A DNA stretch of 43,174 bases from Methyloceanibacter sp. (GTDB taxonomy: Bacteria > Pseudomonadota > Alphaproteobacteria > Rhizobiales > Methyloligellaceae): positions 1-43,174 of the forward strand of contig JASJEH010000019.1 of NCBI GenBank assembly GCA_030064755.1, written 5' to 3'. A model generated the notes under the pieces. The model was not told where the DNA came from, ran no database searches, and was given only the letters and a program-made list of their open reading frames with translations. Below, piece by piece: positions 1-8,360 of the stretch. The first letter of the stretch is position 1. Each line of letters opens with the position of its first letter. A program made the translations under genes and the position numbers.

Positions 1-86
1 CGCTATGTGGATACCACCTTCACATGGCACAAAAATCGTCCACAATTCAGGCCTAATCGACGCGCTCGAATCGAAGGAGCGAAGCG

Positions 87-764
87 TTGCCAATTTGGAG
101 TGGGCGTGCGCGGGGCCCGGCCCTACGCGTGGCACTAATGGGACCGATCGTCTTCGGCTTCGCGGCTCCCGCGGAGACGCATCCGCATGTCTGGGCCACC
201 GTGCGCTCCGAGGTTGTCTTTGGCCCCGAAAAGAGAATCACCGGAATCAAGCAGGCTTGGACCTTCGACGAGTTTTACAGCGCCATGGCGGTGCAGGGGC
301 TCGACACCAACGCCGACGGTACCTACGGAAGAGACGAGCTTGAACCTCTCGCCAAGGTGAACGTTGAATCGCTCAAGGACTTCGATTACTTCACCTTTGT
401 CAGGCGCGATGGCGACGACACCTTTCTGCCGCTCAAGGGTCCGGAAGACTATTGGGTTGAATATGACGGTACAGTACTGACTCTTCACTTCACGTTGCCG
501 CTGAATACGCCGCTCGAACCAGGCGCCAAAGGCGTGACGCTCGATGTCTACGATCCCTCGTTCTTCGTCGCCTTCGGTTTCGCGGAGAAAGATCCTGTGA
601 AGATCGCTGGTTCCGCTTTGGGCTGCACCGCCAAGGTCGACGCGCCGGACCCGGAGGCAGCCGAAGACGCCAAGGCGTTGACCGAGTCCTTCTTCAGCCA
701 GCTTGGACCCGACTCCAACTATGGCTCGCAATTCGCGCAAACCGTGACGGTGATATGCGATTAG
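87..764 (+). CDS. DUF1007 family periplasmic protein (ZevA-like metal-binding subunit)
   Basis: A 225-residue exported protein of the DUF1007 family. In this family, ZevA of Haemophilus is the periplasmic partner of the membrane protein ZevB in zinc uptake; other pairs are annotated as nickel/cobalt systems, so the metal here is open. The start is a TTG at 87, chosen because an AGGAG lies at 75-79 with 7 bases of spacing; an internal ATG at 138 is the alternative. The N-terminus has arginines, then a hydrophobic stretch ending near APA-ETHPHVW, a plausible signal peptidase site. The HPHVW motif just after it is typical of the family and could bind metal. An EF-hand-like segment DTNADGTYGRDE sits near residue 72. 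The stop overlaps the next gene by 10 bases, so the two are almost certainly co-translated. Confidence 0.8.
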   Translation: MPIWSGRARGPALRVALMGPIVFGFAAPAETHPHVWATVRSEVVFGPEKRITGIKQAWTFDEFYSAMAVQGLDTNADGTYGRDELEPLAKVNVESLKDFDYFTFVRRDGDDTFLPLKGPEDYWVEYDGTVLTLHFTLPLNTPLEPGAKGVTLDVYDPSFFVAFGFAEKDPVKIAGSALGCTAKVDAPDPEAAEDAKALTESFFSQLGPDSNYGSQFAQTVTVICD

Positions 765-1915
765 CAGCAGTACAGGCCGTCCTCGGCGCGCTGGCGCTTA
801 TTGCATTGACCGTCGTGCCATTCATGCCGGCTCAGGCTCAGGCTCAGGCGCCACAATCGCCCCCGTCAGCTTTCGGTGCGCCCCCGAGCGCAGCAGAACC
901 GCAACAAGCTCCCACCCAGGCACCGCTGAGGTCACAAGGGACGTTCGCTGGCCTGCAAACCTGGATCATCCAGACGCAGCAGAACCTGTTGCGGCCGATT
1001 GCGGCAACGATCAGGGAGCTTAAAGAAGGCAACGCCTGGCGGGCGGGGTTATTGCTCGCCGGACTCAGCTTCATCTATGGCATTGTCCATGCGGCGGGCC
1101 CCGGCCATGGCAAGGCGATTATCTCGTCCTACGTCCTCGCGAACAGGGAAACGGTCAAGCGGGGCATCCTCATCTCGTTTCTAGCGGCGGCCGTTCAGGG
1201 CCTGATGGCTGTCGCTTTGGTTGTTGTACTCATTGTCGCACTCAAGGGGACCGGGATAGAGGTCAATCGATGGGTCGGACAATTGGAGAGCGCCAGCTAT
1301 GCCCTCGTGTTCTTGGTTGGGCTCTCGCTCCTGGTGTCGACTCTCTGGAAGCTCTTTCGCCGGAGAAGCGGTGCGAGTGCGGCTTCAGAACACGACCACC
1401 ACCATCATGACGGTGATGGTCATCAGCATGATCATGACCACGACCATGGCCACCATCATCACGATCACGATCACGACCATGGCCACCATCATGACGGTCA
1501 TGACCACGGCCACCATCATCACGATCACGAGTCCTGTGATTCATGTGGCCATATCGTCGATGTGAATGAGATCGCTCAGCCTATGACGTGGCGGAAGATC
1601 TGGGCCGTCGTCTTGTCGGTCGGGATCAGGCCTTGCTCCGGCGCGGTCCTCGTTCTCGTCTTCGCACTGGCGCAAGGTTTGTTCTGGGCTGGGGTGGCAT
1701 CGACCTTCGCCATGGCGCTTGGTACGGCGATCACTGTTTCGGTCCTCGCCACTCTTGCGATCGGTTCTCGGAACGTTGCGCTTGCCATTGGCGGCGAAAA
1801 CGCACGATGGACAGAGGCTGTTTGGACCGTCTGCGCAATCGGTGGCGCCCTGCTTGTGATGACGATTGGGTTGCTGCTATTTCTTGCCTCGCTTGGGCCC
1901 GTGCGGCCCTTCTAG
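755..1915 (+). CDS. NicO/RcnA-type metal transporter with His-rich loop (ZevB-like)
   Basis: A 386-residue polytopic inner membrane protein of the NicO (nickel/cobalt/zinc) transporter family. An N-terminal signal-like segment is followed by a Gln/Pro/Ala-rich linker and then the transporter core. The family motif GIVHAAGPGHGKAIISSY is seen near residue 110 and a second signature, SVGIRPCSGAVLVLVFAL, near residue 290. Between the two halves lies an extreme cytosolic or periplasmic loop, about residues 211-262, with 27 His in roughly 50 residues, followed by a Cys pair (ESCDSCGH). Overlap with the DUF1007 gene upstream marks a two-gene transport operon. Whether it imports zinc (as ZevAB) or exports nickel/cobalt (as RcnA) cannot be told from sequence; the DUF1007 pairing favours the ZevAB type. 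Confidence 0.85.
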   Translation: MRLAAVQAVLGALALIALTVVPFMPAQAQAQAPQSPPSAFGAPPSAAEPQQAPTQAPLRSQGTFAGLQTWIIQTQQNLLRPIAATIRELKEGNAWRAGLLLAGLSFIYGIVHAAGPGHGKAIISSYVLANRETVKRGILISFLAAAVQGLMAVALVVVLIVALKGTGIEVNRWVGQLESASYALVFLVGLSLLVSTLWKLFRRRSGASAASEHDHHHHDGDGHQHDHDHDHGHHHHDHDHDHGHHHDGHDHGHHHHDHESCDSCGHIVDVNEIAQPMTWRKIWAVVLSVGIRPCSGAVLVLVFALAQGLFWAGVASTFAMALGTAITVSVLATLAIGSRNVALAIGGENARWTEAVWTVCAIGGALLVMTIGLLLFLASLGPVRPF

Positions 1916-2039
1916 CTGGCTGTCCGGTCGATCACCTTCTTGTCACACTCAGATCGCGGTTGCGGTGTCGTCTGCGCGGTCCCAAATAAGACTCGAGTAG
2001 CTGGCTGACAGTTCAAAACGTGCTGGACGGAGGACAAAG

Positions 2040-2702
2040 ATGACACTTCAACTCGGCGATACGGCCCCGGACTTCGAGGCTGAGACCACGGAGGGCCGCA
2101 TTCGGTTTCACGACTGGATCGGCGATTCATGGGCTGTGATGTTTTCGCACCCCAAGGACTTTACGCCGGTTTGCACGACCGAGCTGGGTTACATGGCCCG
2201 TATCAAGCCCGAGTTCGACAGACGCGGCGTAAAGATCATTGGCCTCAGCGTCGACCCCGTCGAGGCGCACCAAAAGTGGAAGGCAGATATCGCGGAAACG
2301 CAAGGCGCCGAGCCCACCTATCCCATGATTGGCGACACGGATCTGGCCGTGTCGAAGCTCTATGGCATGCTGCCGGCGGGCGCGGGCGAGACCTCCGAAG
2401 GGCGCACGGCCATGGACAATCAGACCGTCCGTAATGTCTTCGTCATCGGGCCGGACAAGAAGATCAAGCTCATCCTGGTGTACCCCATGACGACGGGCCG
2501 CAACTTCGACGAAGTTTTGCGGGTTATCGACTCTATGCAGCTGACGGCCAAGCATCGTGTGGCAACCCCTGTCAATTGGATGCAAGGCGAGGACGTAATC
2601 ATCGTGCCCTCTGTCTCCGACGACGAGGCCAAGACGATCTATCCGGATGGCTGGCAGACCTTGAAGCCTTACTTGCGGATTGTACGGCAGCCGAAGGACT
2701 AG
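2040..2702 (+). CDS. Peroxiredoxin, 1-Cys (Prx6) type
   Basis: A 220-residue cytoplasmic thiol peroxidase of the AhpC/TSA superfamily, expected to reduce hydrogen peroxide or organic peroxides. The peroxidatic cysteine is Cys45 in the motif FTPVCTTE, which is the form typical of the Prx6 subfamily, as are the length of about 220 residues and the C-terminal extension containing NWMQGEDVIIVPSVSDDEA. No obvious resolving cysteine is present, consistent with the 1-Cys mechanism. The ATG at 2040 has a clear ribosome binding site, GGAGG at 2029-2033. The gene stands alone, with 124 bases to the transporter gene upstream. Confidence 0.93.
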   Translation: MTLQLGDTAPDFEAETTEGRIRFHDWIGDSWAVMFSHPKDFTPVCTTELGYMARIKPEFDRRGVKIIGLSVDPVEAHQKWKADIAETQGAEPTYPMIGDTDLAVSKLYGMLPAGAGETSEGRTAMDNQTVRNVFVIGPDKKIKLILVYPMTTGRNFDEVLRVIDSMQLTAKHRVATPVNWMQGEDVIIVPSVSDDEAKTIYPDGWQTLKPYLRIVRQPKD

Positions 2703-2762
2703 GCAACTTGCCGTGGGTGGGTGGCATTGTTTCTGCCCACGGCCCTGCCTGAGCTCAGATTG

Positions 2763-3188
2763 ATGGGTTTTCCTCCAACACCAGCGCTCACTGTCGATTG
2801 TGCGGTCTTCGATCTACAAGGGCGTGTCCTGCTCATTCGCCGGGGGAACGAGCCCTTCGAGGGCAGTTACGCGCTGCCCGGAGGCTTCGTGGATGTCGGC
2901 GAGACCGTCGAAGACGCTTGTCGGCGAGAACTCCAAGAAGAGACGAACCTCGAGGTGGGAGACCTTCTGCTCGTGGGCGTGTATTCTGACCCAAGCCGGG
3001 ACCCGAGAGGGCACACTGTCAGCGTCGCTTATCTGGCGCAATTGACGATGCCGGCTGATCCGCGCGCGGGCGACGACGCGGCAGCGGCCGAATGGGTCGA
3101 GGATTGGCGGGCAGAGCGCCTTGCCTTCGACCATGCGCAGATCCTCGACGACGCGGTGAAATTCCGCGCCGCGATCTCAGAAGACTAG
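2763..3188 (+). CDS. Nudix hydrolase
   Basis: A Nudix-fold pyrophosphohydrolase of about 141 residues. The Nudix box is visible as GFVDVGE followed by TVEDACRRELQEETNL, with the REL-EE core that binds magnesium intact and Asn in place of the usual Gly near the end. The sequence around it (TVDCAVFDLQGRVLLIRRGNEPF, read in two parts) resembles ADP-ribose pyrophosphatase-like members that act on nucleoside diphosphate derivatives; the exact substrate is unknown. The ATG at 2763 was chosen because homologous proteins begin shortly before the PALTVD segment; a GTG at 2721 would add 14 residues, and neither start has a strong ribosome binding site. Confidence 0.82.
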   Translation: MGFPPTPALTVDCAVFDLQGRVLLIRRGNEPFEGSYALPGGFVDVGETVEDACRRELQEETNLEVGDLLLVGVYSDPSRDPRGHTVSVAYLAQLTMPADPRAGDDAAAAEWVEDWRAERLAFDHAQILDDAVKFRAAISED

Positions 3189-3252
3189 GCGAGGCTTGTA
3201 CGATACTCTATCTACGGGCATGCCTTGAGAGGCTAGCGCGAGGAGTGCGCCC

Positions 3253-4302
3253 ATGAATCAGAGCCCGCCAGCGGACGCCTTTACGGAACCCTTTGACTGC
3301 CTTGCCACGCCGTTCGGCAAGGTCGGCGTGCTCTTGGTCAATCTCGGTACGCCGGACGACACCGATTATTGGTCAATGCGGCGCTATCTCAAGGAGTTCC
3401 TGTCGGATCGCCGCGTGATTGAAGTAAACCCGCTCGTCTGGTGGCCGATTCTCAACGGGATCGTTCTGACAACCCGCCCCTCCAAGAGCGGAGAAGCCTA
3501 TCGCTCGATTTGGAACGAGGAACTAGACGAGTCTCCCTTGCGGACCATTACGCGGTCCCAGGCTGCGAAGATTGCCGATGGGCTTGGCCACCGGGAAGAG
3601 GTCATCGTGGACTGGGCCATGCGATACGGCAACCCGAGCATTGCCGACCGGGTGCAGGCGCTGGTGGAACAAGGCTGCGCCAAGCTCCTCGTATTTCCGC
3701 TCTATCCGCAATACGCCGCCGCGACAACGGCGACCGTCAACGACACGGTCTTCGACAAGCTCAAATCGATGCGCTGGCAGCCGGCGCTGCGCACCGTGCC
3801 GCCATACCCCTCCGATCCGGTCTATATCGAGGCACTCGCAGACTCGATCCGCGACCATCTCGCGACGCTCGACTTCGAGCCAGAAGTGCTCGTCGCCTCG
3901 TATCACGGGCTGCCCAAGGAGTACGTGACGAAAGGCGATCCGTATCAGTGCCAGTGCATGGACACGAGCGACGCGCTAAAGGCGGCACTAGGGCCGCTCG
4001 GCGACAAGCTAATGACAACGTTTCAATCCCGCTTTGGCCGGGCGGAATGGCTACAGCCTTACACGGATAAGACCGTTGAGGCCCTTGCGCGCGATGGCGT
4101 CAAACGCATGACCATCCTTACGCCAGGCTTTGCCGCCGATTGCGTGGAGACATTGGAAGAGATTGATGGCGAGGCCCAAGAGATCTTTCTTGAGAATGGC
4201 GGGGAGAAGTTCAGTTTTATTCCTTGCCTGAACGACTCGGACGGCGGTATTCGCGTCTTGCTTCATCTCGTCGAGCGCGAGCTGAAGGGTTGGGTCGACT
4301 AG
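3253..4302 (+). CDS. hemH: Ferrochelatase
   Basis: Protoporphyrin/coproporphyrin ferrochelatase, 349 residues, the last step of haem synthesis: insertion of ferrous iron into the porphyrin. The family start GVLLVNLGTPDD is seen from about residue 25. The metal-inserting histidine is His218 in SYHGLPKEYV and the conserved glutamate is Glu299 in DCVETLEEI. The segment GDPYQCQC after the histidine is typical of proteobacterial enzymes. The ATG at 3253 follows a GAGGAG. The gene is transcribed in the same direction as the small exported protein that begins 16 bases after it. Confidence 0.96.
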   Translation: MNQSPPADAFTEPFDCLATPFGKVGVLLVNLGTPDDTDYWSMRRYLKEFLSDRRVIEVNPLVWWPILNGIVLTTRPSKSGEAYRSIWNEELDESPLRTITRSQAAKIADGLGHREEVIVDWAMRYGNPSIADRVQALVEQGCAKLLVFPLYPQYAAATTATVNDTVFDKLKSMRWQPALRTVPPYPSDPVYIEALADSIRDHLATLDFEPEVLVASYHGLPKEYVTKGDPYQCQCMDTSDALKAALGPLGDKLMTTFQSRFGRAEWLQPYTDKTVEALARDGVKRMTILTPGFAADCVETLEEIDGEAQEIFLENGGEKFSFIPCLNDSDGGIRVLLHLVERELKGWVD

Positions 4303-4318
4303 AGGGGGACGGAAGCCG

Positions 4319-4747
4319 ATGTTTCGTTCTGCGTGTGTGAGCGTCGCGCTCTCCGTACTCGTTGGTACTGGCCTGATGATCAGTCCTACAGCGATGGCCC
4401 AAGAGCGTTGGGCCTTTATCGATGTCGTCGGTGCGCCCGGCGACGGCGAAGAAGCGCTTGAGAATGCCTTGTCGAACCAATTTCTCAATCGCGGTTTCAC
4501 GGTCACGATGACGCCTGCCGCCCAAGCCTATGAGATTCAAGGCATGGTGCGTTTGTTTCCAGCGGGCCGCGGCGAAGAAACGATCCGGATTGATTGGACG
4601 GTCTTTGGTCCCGAAGGGTTGCGGCTCGGCAACGTCACGCAGACCAACGTGATCCCCAAGGGGTCGCTTAATCGTCACTGGGGTGCAGCGGCCGAGGCCG
4701 CGGCGTCGGCGGCGGTCCAAGACATCATGCAGTACATCTCTCAGTAA
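4319..4747 (+). CDS. Small exported protein of unknown function
   Basis: A 142-residue protein that I cannot assign to a named family. It begins with a classical signal peptide (MFRSACVSVALSVLVGTGLM, cleavage predicted after SPTAMA). The mature part of about 110 residues has an alternating pattern of beta strands (IDVVGAPGDGEEALENALS, FTVTMTPAAQAYEIQGMVRL) and ends in an Ala-rich helix. This looks like a small domain of the kind found in periplasmic proteins that build CsgG/FlgT-like folds, but that is only an impression. It starts 16 bases after hemH and could be co-transcribed with it. Confidence 0.7.
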   Translation: MFRSACVSVALSVLVGTGLMISPTAMAQERWAFIDVVGAPGDGEEALENALSNQFLNRGFTVTMTPAAQAYEIQGMVRLFPAGRGEETIRIDWTVFGPEGLRLGNVTQTNVIPKGSLNRHWGAAAEAAASAAVQDIMQYISQ

Positions 4748-4775
4748 CCACGACGTCCATAACGCACAACAACAC

Positions 4776-4838
4776 TGGTCTATCTTCCCAGGGGTCTATC
4801 TTCCCAGGGGTCTATCTTTCCAGGGACCACCTTCCCAG
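4776..4838 (+). repeat. Three-and-a-half tandem copies of a 16-bp unit
   Basis: The unit (g)ggtctatcttcccag occurs at 4776-4791, 4792-4807 and 4808-4823, nearly identical, followed by a degraded fourth copy at 4824-4838. It lies in the 213-base gap between the exported protein and the stomatin-like gene, upstream of the latter's start. It could be a slippage tract or a set of operator sites. Confidence 0.85.
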
Positions 4839-4960
4839 GTGACCCCTTAAATCCGTCACCTGCCACCCCATTTATGATGTAATCGTCGGCACGGACTCGG
4901 CTGCATGGGCTGAGTGTGCAGCGAATTAGTAACGCCCGTGCGCTTTGGGGAGGATGCCGG

Positions 4961-5941
4961 ATGTTCGGTTTCGATATTTTCGTTCTTGCTCTGCTGCTCC
5001 TTTTCGTCGTGATGGTCATCTCGGCGGTGAAGATCGTGCCACAGGGCTTTAACTACACGGTTGAGCGCTTTGGGCGGTATACGCGCACCCTCACGCCGGG
5101 TCTGGCCCTGATTATTCCATTCATTGATCGCGTCGGACGTAAGCTGAACATGATGGAGCAGGTGATCAACGTACCCAGCCAAGAAGTGATCACCCGGGAC
5201 AATGCCATGGTGCGGGTCGACGGTGTCGCGTTCTTCCAAGTTCTCGATGCACCCCGCGCCAGCTACGAGGTGACCAACCTCGAACGCGCCATTCTGAACC
5301 TCACCATGACCAATATCCGTACGGTGATGGGCTCGATGGATCTGGATAAGCTCTTGTCAGAACGCGATGAGATCAACCACCGTTTGCTAACGGTGGTTGA
5401 CGATGCGACGCATTCTTGGGGCGTGAAGGTAACGCGTATCGAGATCAAGGATATTGAGCCGCCGCGAGACCTTGTGGATGCCATGGCGCGTCAGATGAAG
5501 GCGGAGCGTGACAAGCGTGCGGCGATCCTCACCGCTGAGGGTGAACGGCAGGCCGAGATCCTTGCGGCGGAAGGTGAAAAACAAGCGCAGATTCTTGCCG
5601 CCGAAGGCCGCCGTGAAGCGGCGTTCCGGGATGCGGAGGCGCGCGAGCGCGAAGCAGAGGCTGAGGCTCGTGCAACGTCGATGGTCAGCGAAGCGATCGC
5701 GTCGGGAGATGTGCAGGCGATCAACTATTTCGTGGCCAATAATTATGTCGGTGCACTGAAGGCTTTGGCGGAAGCGCCGAACCAGAAGGTCATGCTGATG
5801 CCGCTTGAGGCATCTTCCGTTATTGGCTCCGTAGCGGGTATCTCGGAGATTGCACGTGAAGCCTTCTCTCGGGACTCGGCGGCGGCGCCAGAGCCCGCCG
5901 GCACGCGTCCTAGTCGTGGCGGATCGGTGCCCTCGGTCTAG
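4961..5941 (+). CDS. SPFH/band 7 (stomatin/QmcA-like) membrane protein
   Basis: A 326-residue inner membrane scaffold protein of the SPFH family. One N-terminal transmembrane helix (IFVLALLLLFVVMVISAV) is followed by the band 7 domain beginning at VPQGFNYTVERFGRY, then a long charged coiled coil with repeated AAEGE/AEGEKQAQILAAEG units around residues 190-245, and a flexible C-terminus. Such proteins form large ring or cage assemblies in membrane microdomains and are linked to protease control. The ATG at 4961 was chosen because it follows GGGGAGGA (4947-4954) and begins right before the membrane helix; a GTG further upstream at 4916 lacks this. The NfeD partner gene follows 26 bases later. 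Confidence 0.9.
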   Translation: MFGFDIFVLALLLLFVVMVISAVKIVPQGFNYTVERFGRYTRTLTPGLALIIPFIDRVGRKLNMMEQVINVPSQEVITRDNAMVRVDGVAFFQVLDAPRASYEVTNLERAILNLTMTNIRTVMGSMDLDKLLSERDEINHRLLTVVDDATHSWGVKVTRIEIKDIEPPRDLVDAMARQMKAERDKRAAILTAEGERQAEILAAEGEKQAQILAAEGRREAAFRDAEAREREAEAEARATSMVSEAIASGDVQAINYFVANNYVGALKALAEAPNQKVMLMPLEASSVIGSVAGISEIAREAFSRDSAAAPEPAGTRPSRGGSVPSV

Positions 5942-5967
5942 ACGAAGGCTTCTAAGGAGCCACCGCG

Positions 5968-6423
5968 ATGTTGGAAACGATTGTCACTCTTGGTCCTTGG
6001 ATTTGGTTGATCTTGGCAGCCATTTTGCTTGCGCTTGAGATGCTGGCGCCTGGAATCTTCCTCATGTGGTTCGGCCTGGCTGCGCTTGTGACCGGGGTCG
6101 CGGCCCTGCGCTACGACATTGCGTGGCAGTGGCAGCTTATCTGGTTCTGCGGTCTGTCTCTGGTGACGGTCATTCTGGTCAAACAGTATTTGCGGAAGAA
6201 CCCGGTCGAGACGGATGCCCCGTTGTTGAACAAGCGCGCGGTGCAACTGGTCGGCCAGACTCTAACGCTCGTTGACCCGATCGAGAATGGACGGGGCAGC
6301 GTTCGGGCCGGCGACACGATCTGGCGTGTCGAGGGACCTGCATTGCCTAAGGGAACGACCGTCAAGGTTGTCGGTGCCGACGGATCAATGCTGAGAGTAG
6401 AACCAGCTGACGCCGAATCCTAG
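5968..6423 (+). CDS. NfeD family membrane protein
   Basis: A 151-residue NfeD-like protein: three hydrophobic segments in the first half (WIWLILAAILLALEMLAPG, then two more) followed by a C-terminal OB-fold-like domain (residues about 85-150, with GRGSVRAGDTIWRVEG). NfeD proteins almost always sit next to an SPFH protein and are thought to bind it. Here the gene follows the stomatin-like gene by 26 bases and has AGGAG at 5955-5959 eight bases before the ATG. This is the short form without the ClpP-like protease domain. Confidence 0.9.
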   Translation: MLETIVTLGPWIWLILAAILLALEMLAPGIFLMWFGLAALVTGVAALRYDIAWQWQLIWFCGLSLVTVILVKQYLRKNPVETDAPLLNKRAVQLVGQTLTLVDPIENGRGSVRAGDTIWRVEGPALPKGTTVKVVGADGSMLRVEPADAES

Positions 6424-6434
6424 ACGGCGCATAC

Positions 6435-6668
6435 TCAAGCCAGCTGAGATATGTCGGAGATCTCGCTCGGGATTGCGCCCGAGACCGTATCTCCGGCCCA
6501 AAGCCCTGTCGCGATCCGGGTGCTCCCCGCGCCGGTTACGCTCACGTCCGTGAAGCCTGCGTCGGTCAGCTTCTGAGCGACCATCTGGTTGGAGGCCATC
6601 CTTTGCAGCAGGCCGAGCGTAATTGTCGCCCGGTAGCGCTTACCCTTTTCGACCGTAAACTCAGACAT
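6435..6668 (-). CDS. Small protein of unknown function (77 residues)
   Basis: A small, probably cytoplasmic or periplasmic soluble protein that starts MSEFTVEKGKRYRATITL. The start at 6668 is supported by an upstream GAGGG about six bases away; a start at 6692 would add eight residues. It is rich in Thr, Ala and Gly and has an amphipathic segment (LLQRMASNQMVAQKLTDAGF) followed by FTDVSVTGAGSTRIATGLW, a pattern compatible with a compact alpha-beta fold such as those seen in sporulation/SPOR-like domains. No family is recognised. It converges on the NfeD gene, ending 11 bases from its stop, with no clear terminator between. Confidence 0.65.
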   Translation of the reverse strand: MSEFTVEKGKRYRATITLGLLQRMASNQMVAQKLTDAGFTDVSVTGAGSTRIATGLWAGDTVSGAIPSEISDISQLA

Positions 6669-6717
6669 CCGACCCTCTAGGCTGCATGGCACGTGGAGCT
6701 ACACTCTGAGACATGTT

Positions 6718-8217
6718 CTAGTTCGTGGCGAACCATTCTTCAATTTTGTCGCGAGAAGCTTGATCGAGAAACAGCTCCAATTTGGTGCGACGCCAGAGGA
6801 AGTCCTCTCCAGTGCTCGCGTCCTCGACCGCCGCCACGTGCTGTAGCTCCACTTGCGGCACGCCGGGGGCGATTTCCTGCGCAAGGGCTGGGTCTTCTTG
6901 GAGATTCGCGTAGAGATCGTCGATTTTGTCGCCATAGGTGAAAGCCCAGCGCTGGCGTATCTGCTGTGAGATCGCGTCGGGACCATTGTCCGCGCGGGCC
7001 CGTAAAGCCTCCCGATCTAAGGTGCCGCCATACTGGGGCACGCCCTTCGTCCAGGCCGGGCCCATGTCGAGGCCCATCGACTGAAGCCGCGACAGGACCT
7101 GCTCGGCTGTGGCGCGATGTGTGGTGAGCTTTCCGCCTACCAGCGACAGGAAGCCGCCCGTGCCTTGCTGTGCCGTCTCGAGCGTTACTTCGCGGGTGAT
7201 GCGGCTGGGGTCTTCGTCTGGGCGGCCATGGAGTGTTCGCAGGCCTGCCCAGTCGAACACGATGTCGCTCATCGTTGCCGGCCCTCCCGCCCGTGAGAAA
7301 TAGCGATTGTAGGCCTCGAGGAGATAGGTCTTCTCGTCAATCGAGCACGTGGCGTGGCACGGCGCTCCACCTTGCGGAATGTCGGTGGTCCCGACCATTA
7401 AGAAGTTCCCCGCGAGCCAAGGAATAGAAAAGATGATGCGCTCGCCCTCATCCTGCAGCGTATACGCACAAGTTTCTGCCGGCTCAGGCATAGGCAAAAC
7501 AATGTGGCTACCACGGACGAAGCGGATTTCCTTCGGCGAAGGCCCATTTGGGATCATGGCGTCCAGCTCGCCAACGAATGGCCCCGCCGTGTTGACAATG
7601 AAGCGCGCATCGACCTCTGACGTGATGCCGCGCTCAGAGAATGTTGCCGTGTAACCGTTCTCGCGGGGCGTGAGCGCCGTTACGGCGCGGCGGTTGGCAA
7701 TGTCAGCGCCGCGCGCCCGCGCGTCGAGGGCCGCGCTCAAGGTCAACCTTGCGTCGTCCGCATGCGCATCGTGGTAGTGCAGCACCGCCTTGAGGTGATC
7801 CTGGCGCAGATGGGGCAGGGCATCGACATCGCTTTGGGAAAGCCTGCCGCTCCCGGGCATTTCGCCGCCCAGAGAAAGCAGATCGTAGAGCGCCAATCCT
7901 GTGTGGACGAACCAGGCGCTGCGCTTTTGCCAATCGAAGATCGGCAGAAGGAACTTCAACGGTGAAACGAGATGCGGCGCGGTCTTCAAAAGCCCAGCGC
8001 GTTCGCTCAAAGATTCGCGCACGAGCCCGAACTCCATGTGTTCCAAGTAGCGCAAGCCCCCGTGGGCTAGTTTCGAGGAGGCGGATGAGGTGTGGCTCGC
8101 ATAGTCCTCCCGCTCGGCCAGCATGACCTTCAGACCACGGCCGACGGCGTCCCGAGCGATCGCAGCCCCGTGAATCCCTCCCCCCACAACCAAAATATCG
8201 ACTGAATTTGCGGTCAT
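6718..8217 (-). CDS. glpD: Aerobic glycerol-3-phosphate dehydrogenase
   Basis: FAD-dependent sn-glycerol-3-phosphate dehydrogenase, 499 residues, which oxidises glycerol-3-phosphate to dihydroxyacetone phosphate at the inner membrane and passes electrons to quinone. The FAD-binding dinucleotide fold is at the extreme N-terminus (VDILVVGGGIHGAAIARDAVGRG, read in two parts). The conserved ASSKLAHGGLRYLEHMEF segment follows near residue 45, and RFVRGSHIVLP and FSIPWLAGNFLMVGTTD occur in the middle. The C-terminal helical domain ends in EDFLWRRTKLELFL. The gene is alone; no glpK, glpF or glpR is seen next to it. It is divergent from the radical SAM gene. Confidence 0.95.
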   Translation of the reverse strand: MTANSVDILVVGGGIHGAAIARDAVGRGLKVMLAEREDYASHTSSASSKLAHGGLRYLEHMEFGLVRESLSERAGLLKTAPHLVSPLKFLLPIFDWQKRSAWFVHTGLALYDLLSLGGEMPGSGRLSQSDVDALPHLRQDHLKAVLHYHDAHADDARLTLSAALDARARGADIANRRAVTALTPRENGYTATFSERGITSEVDARFIVNTAGPFVGELDAMIPNGPSPKEIRFVRGSHIVLPMPEPAETCAYTLQDEGERIIFSIPWLAGNFLMVGTTDIPQGGAPCHATCSIDEKTYLLEAYNRYFSRAGGPATMSDIVFDWAGLRTLHGRPDEDPSRITREVTLETAQQGTGGFLSLVGGKLTTHRATAEQVLSRLQSMGLDMGPAWTKGVPQYGGTLDREALRARADNGPDAISQQIRQRWAFTYGDKIDDLYANLQEDPALAQEIAPGVPQVELQHVAAVEDASTGEDFLWRRTKLELFLDQASRDKIEEWFATN

Positions 8218-8360
8218 GTGTCGTTACCTTGATTTCGACCAGCGCCATGGCCGAAAATCGGTTAGGGTTGCTGATTGGGGTTGCGGGGGTAGTTGTTGCT
8301 TTCCCGTATCACTAGTCTAGTAGCAATTTGGAAGAGAATCGCTCGCTCAAGAAGGACACC

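Noticed and set aside
1380..1540. Short repeated CACGACCAC/CACCATCAT units that look like a tandem or CRISPR-like repeat
   Set aside because: These are codons of the His/Asp-rich loop of the transporter; there are no spacers or regular period.
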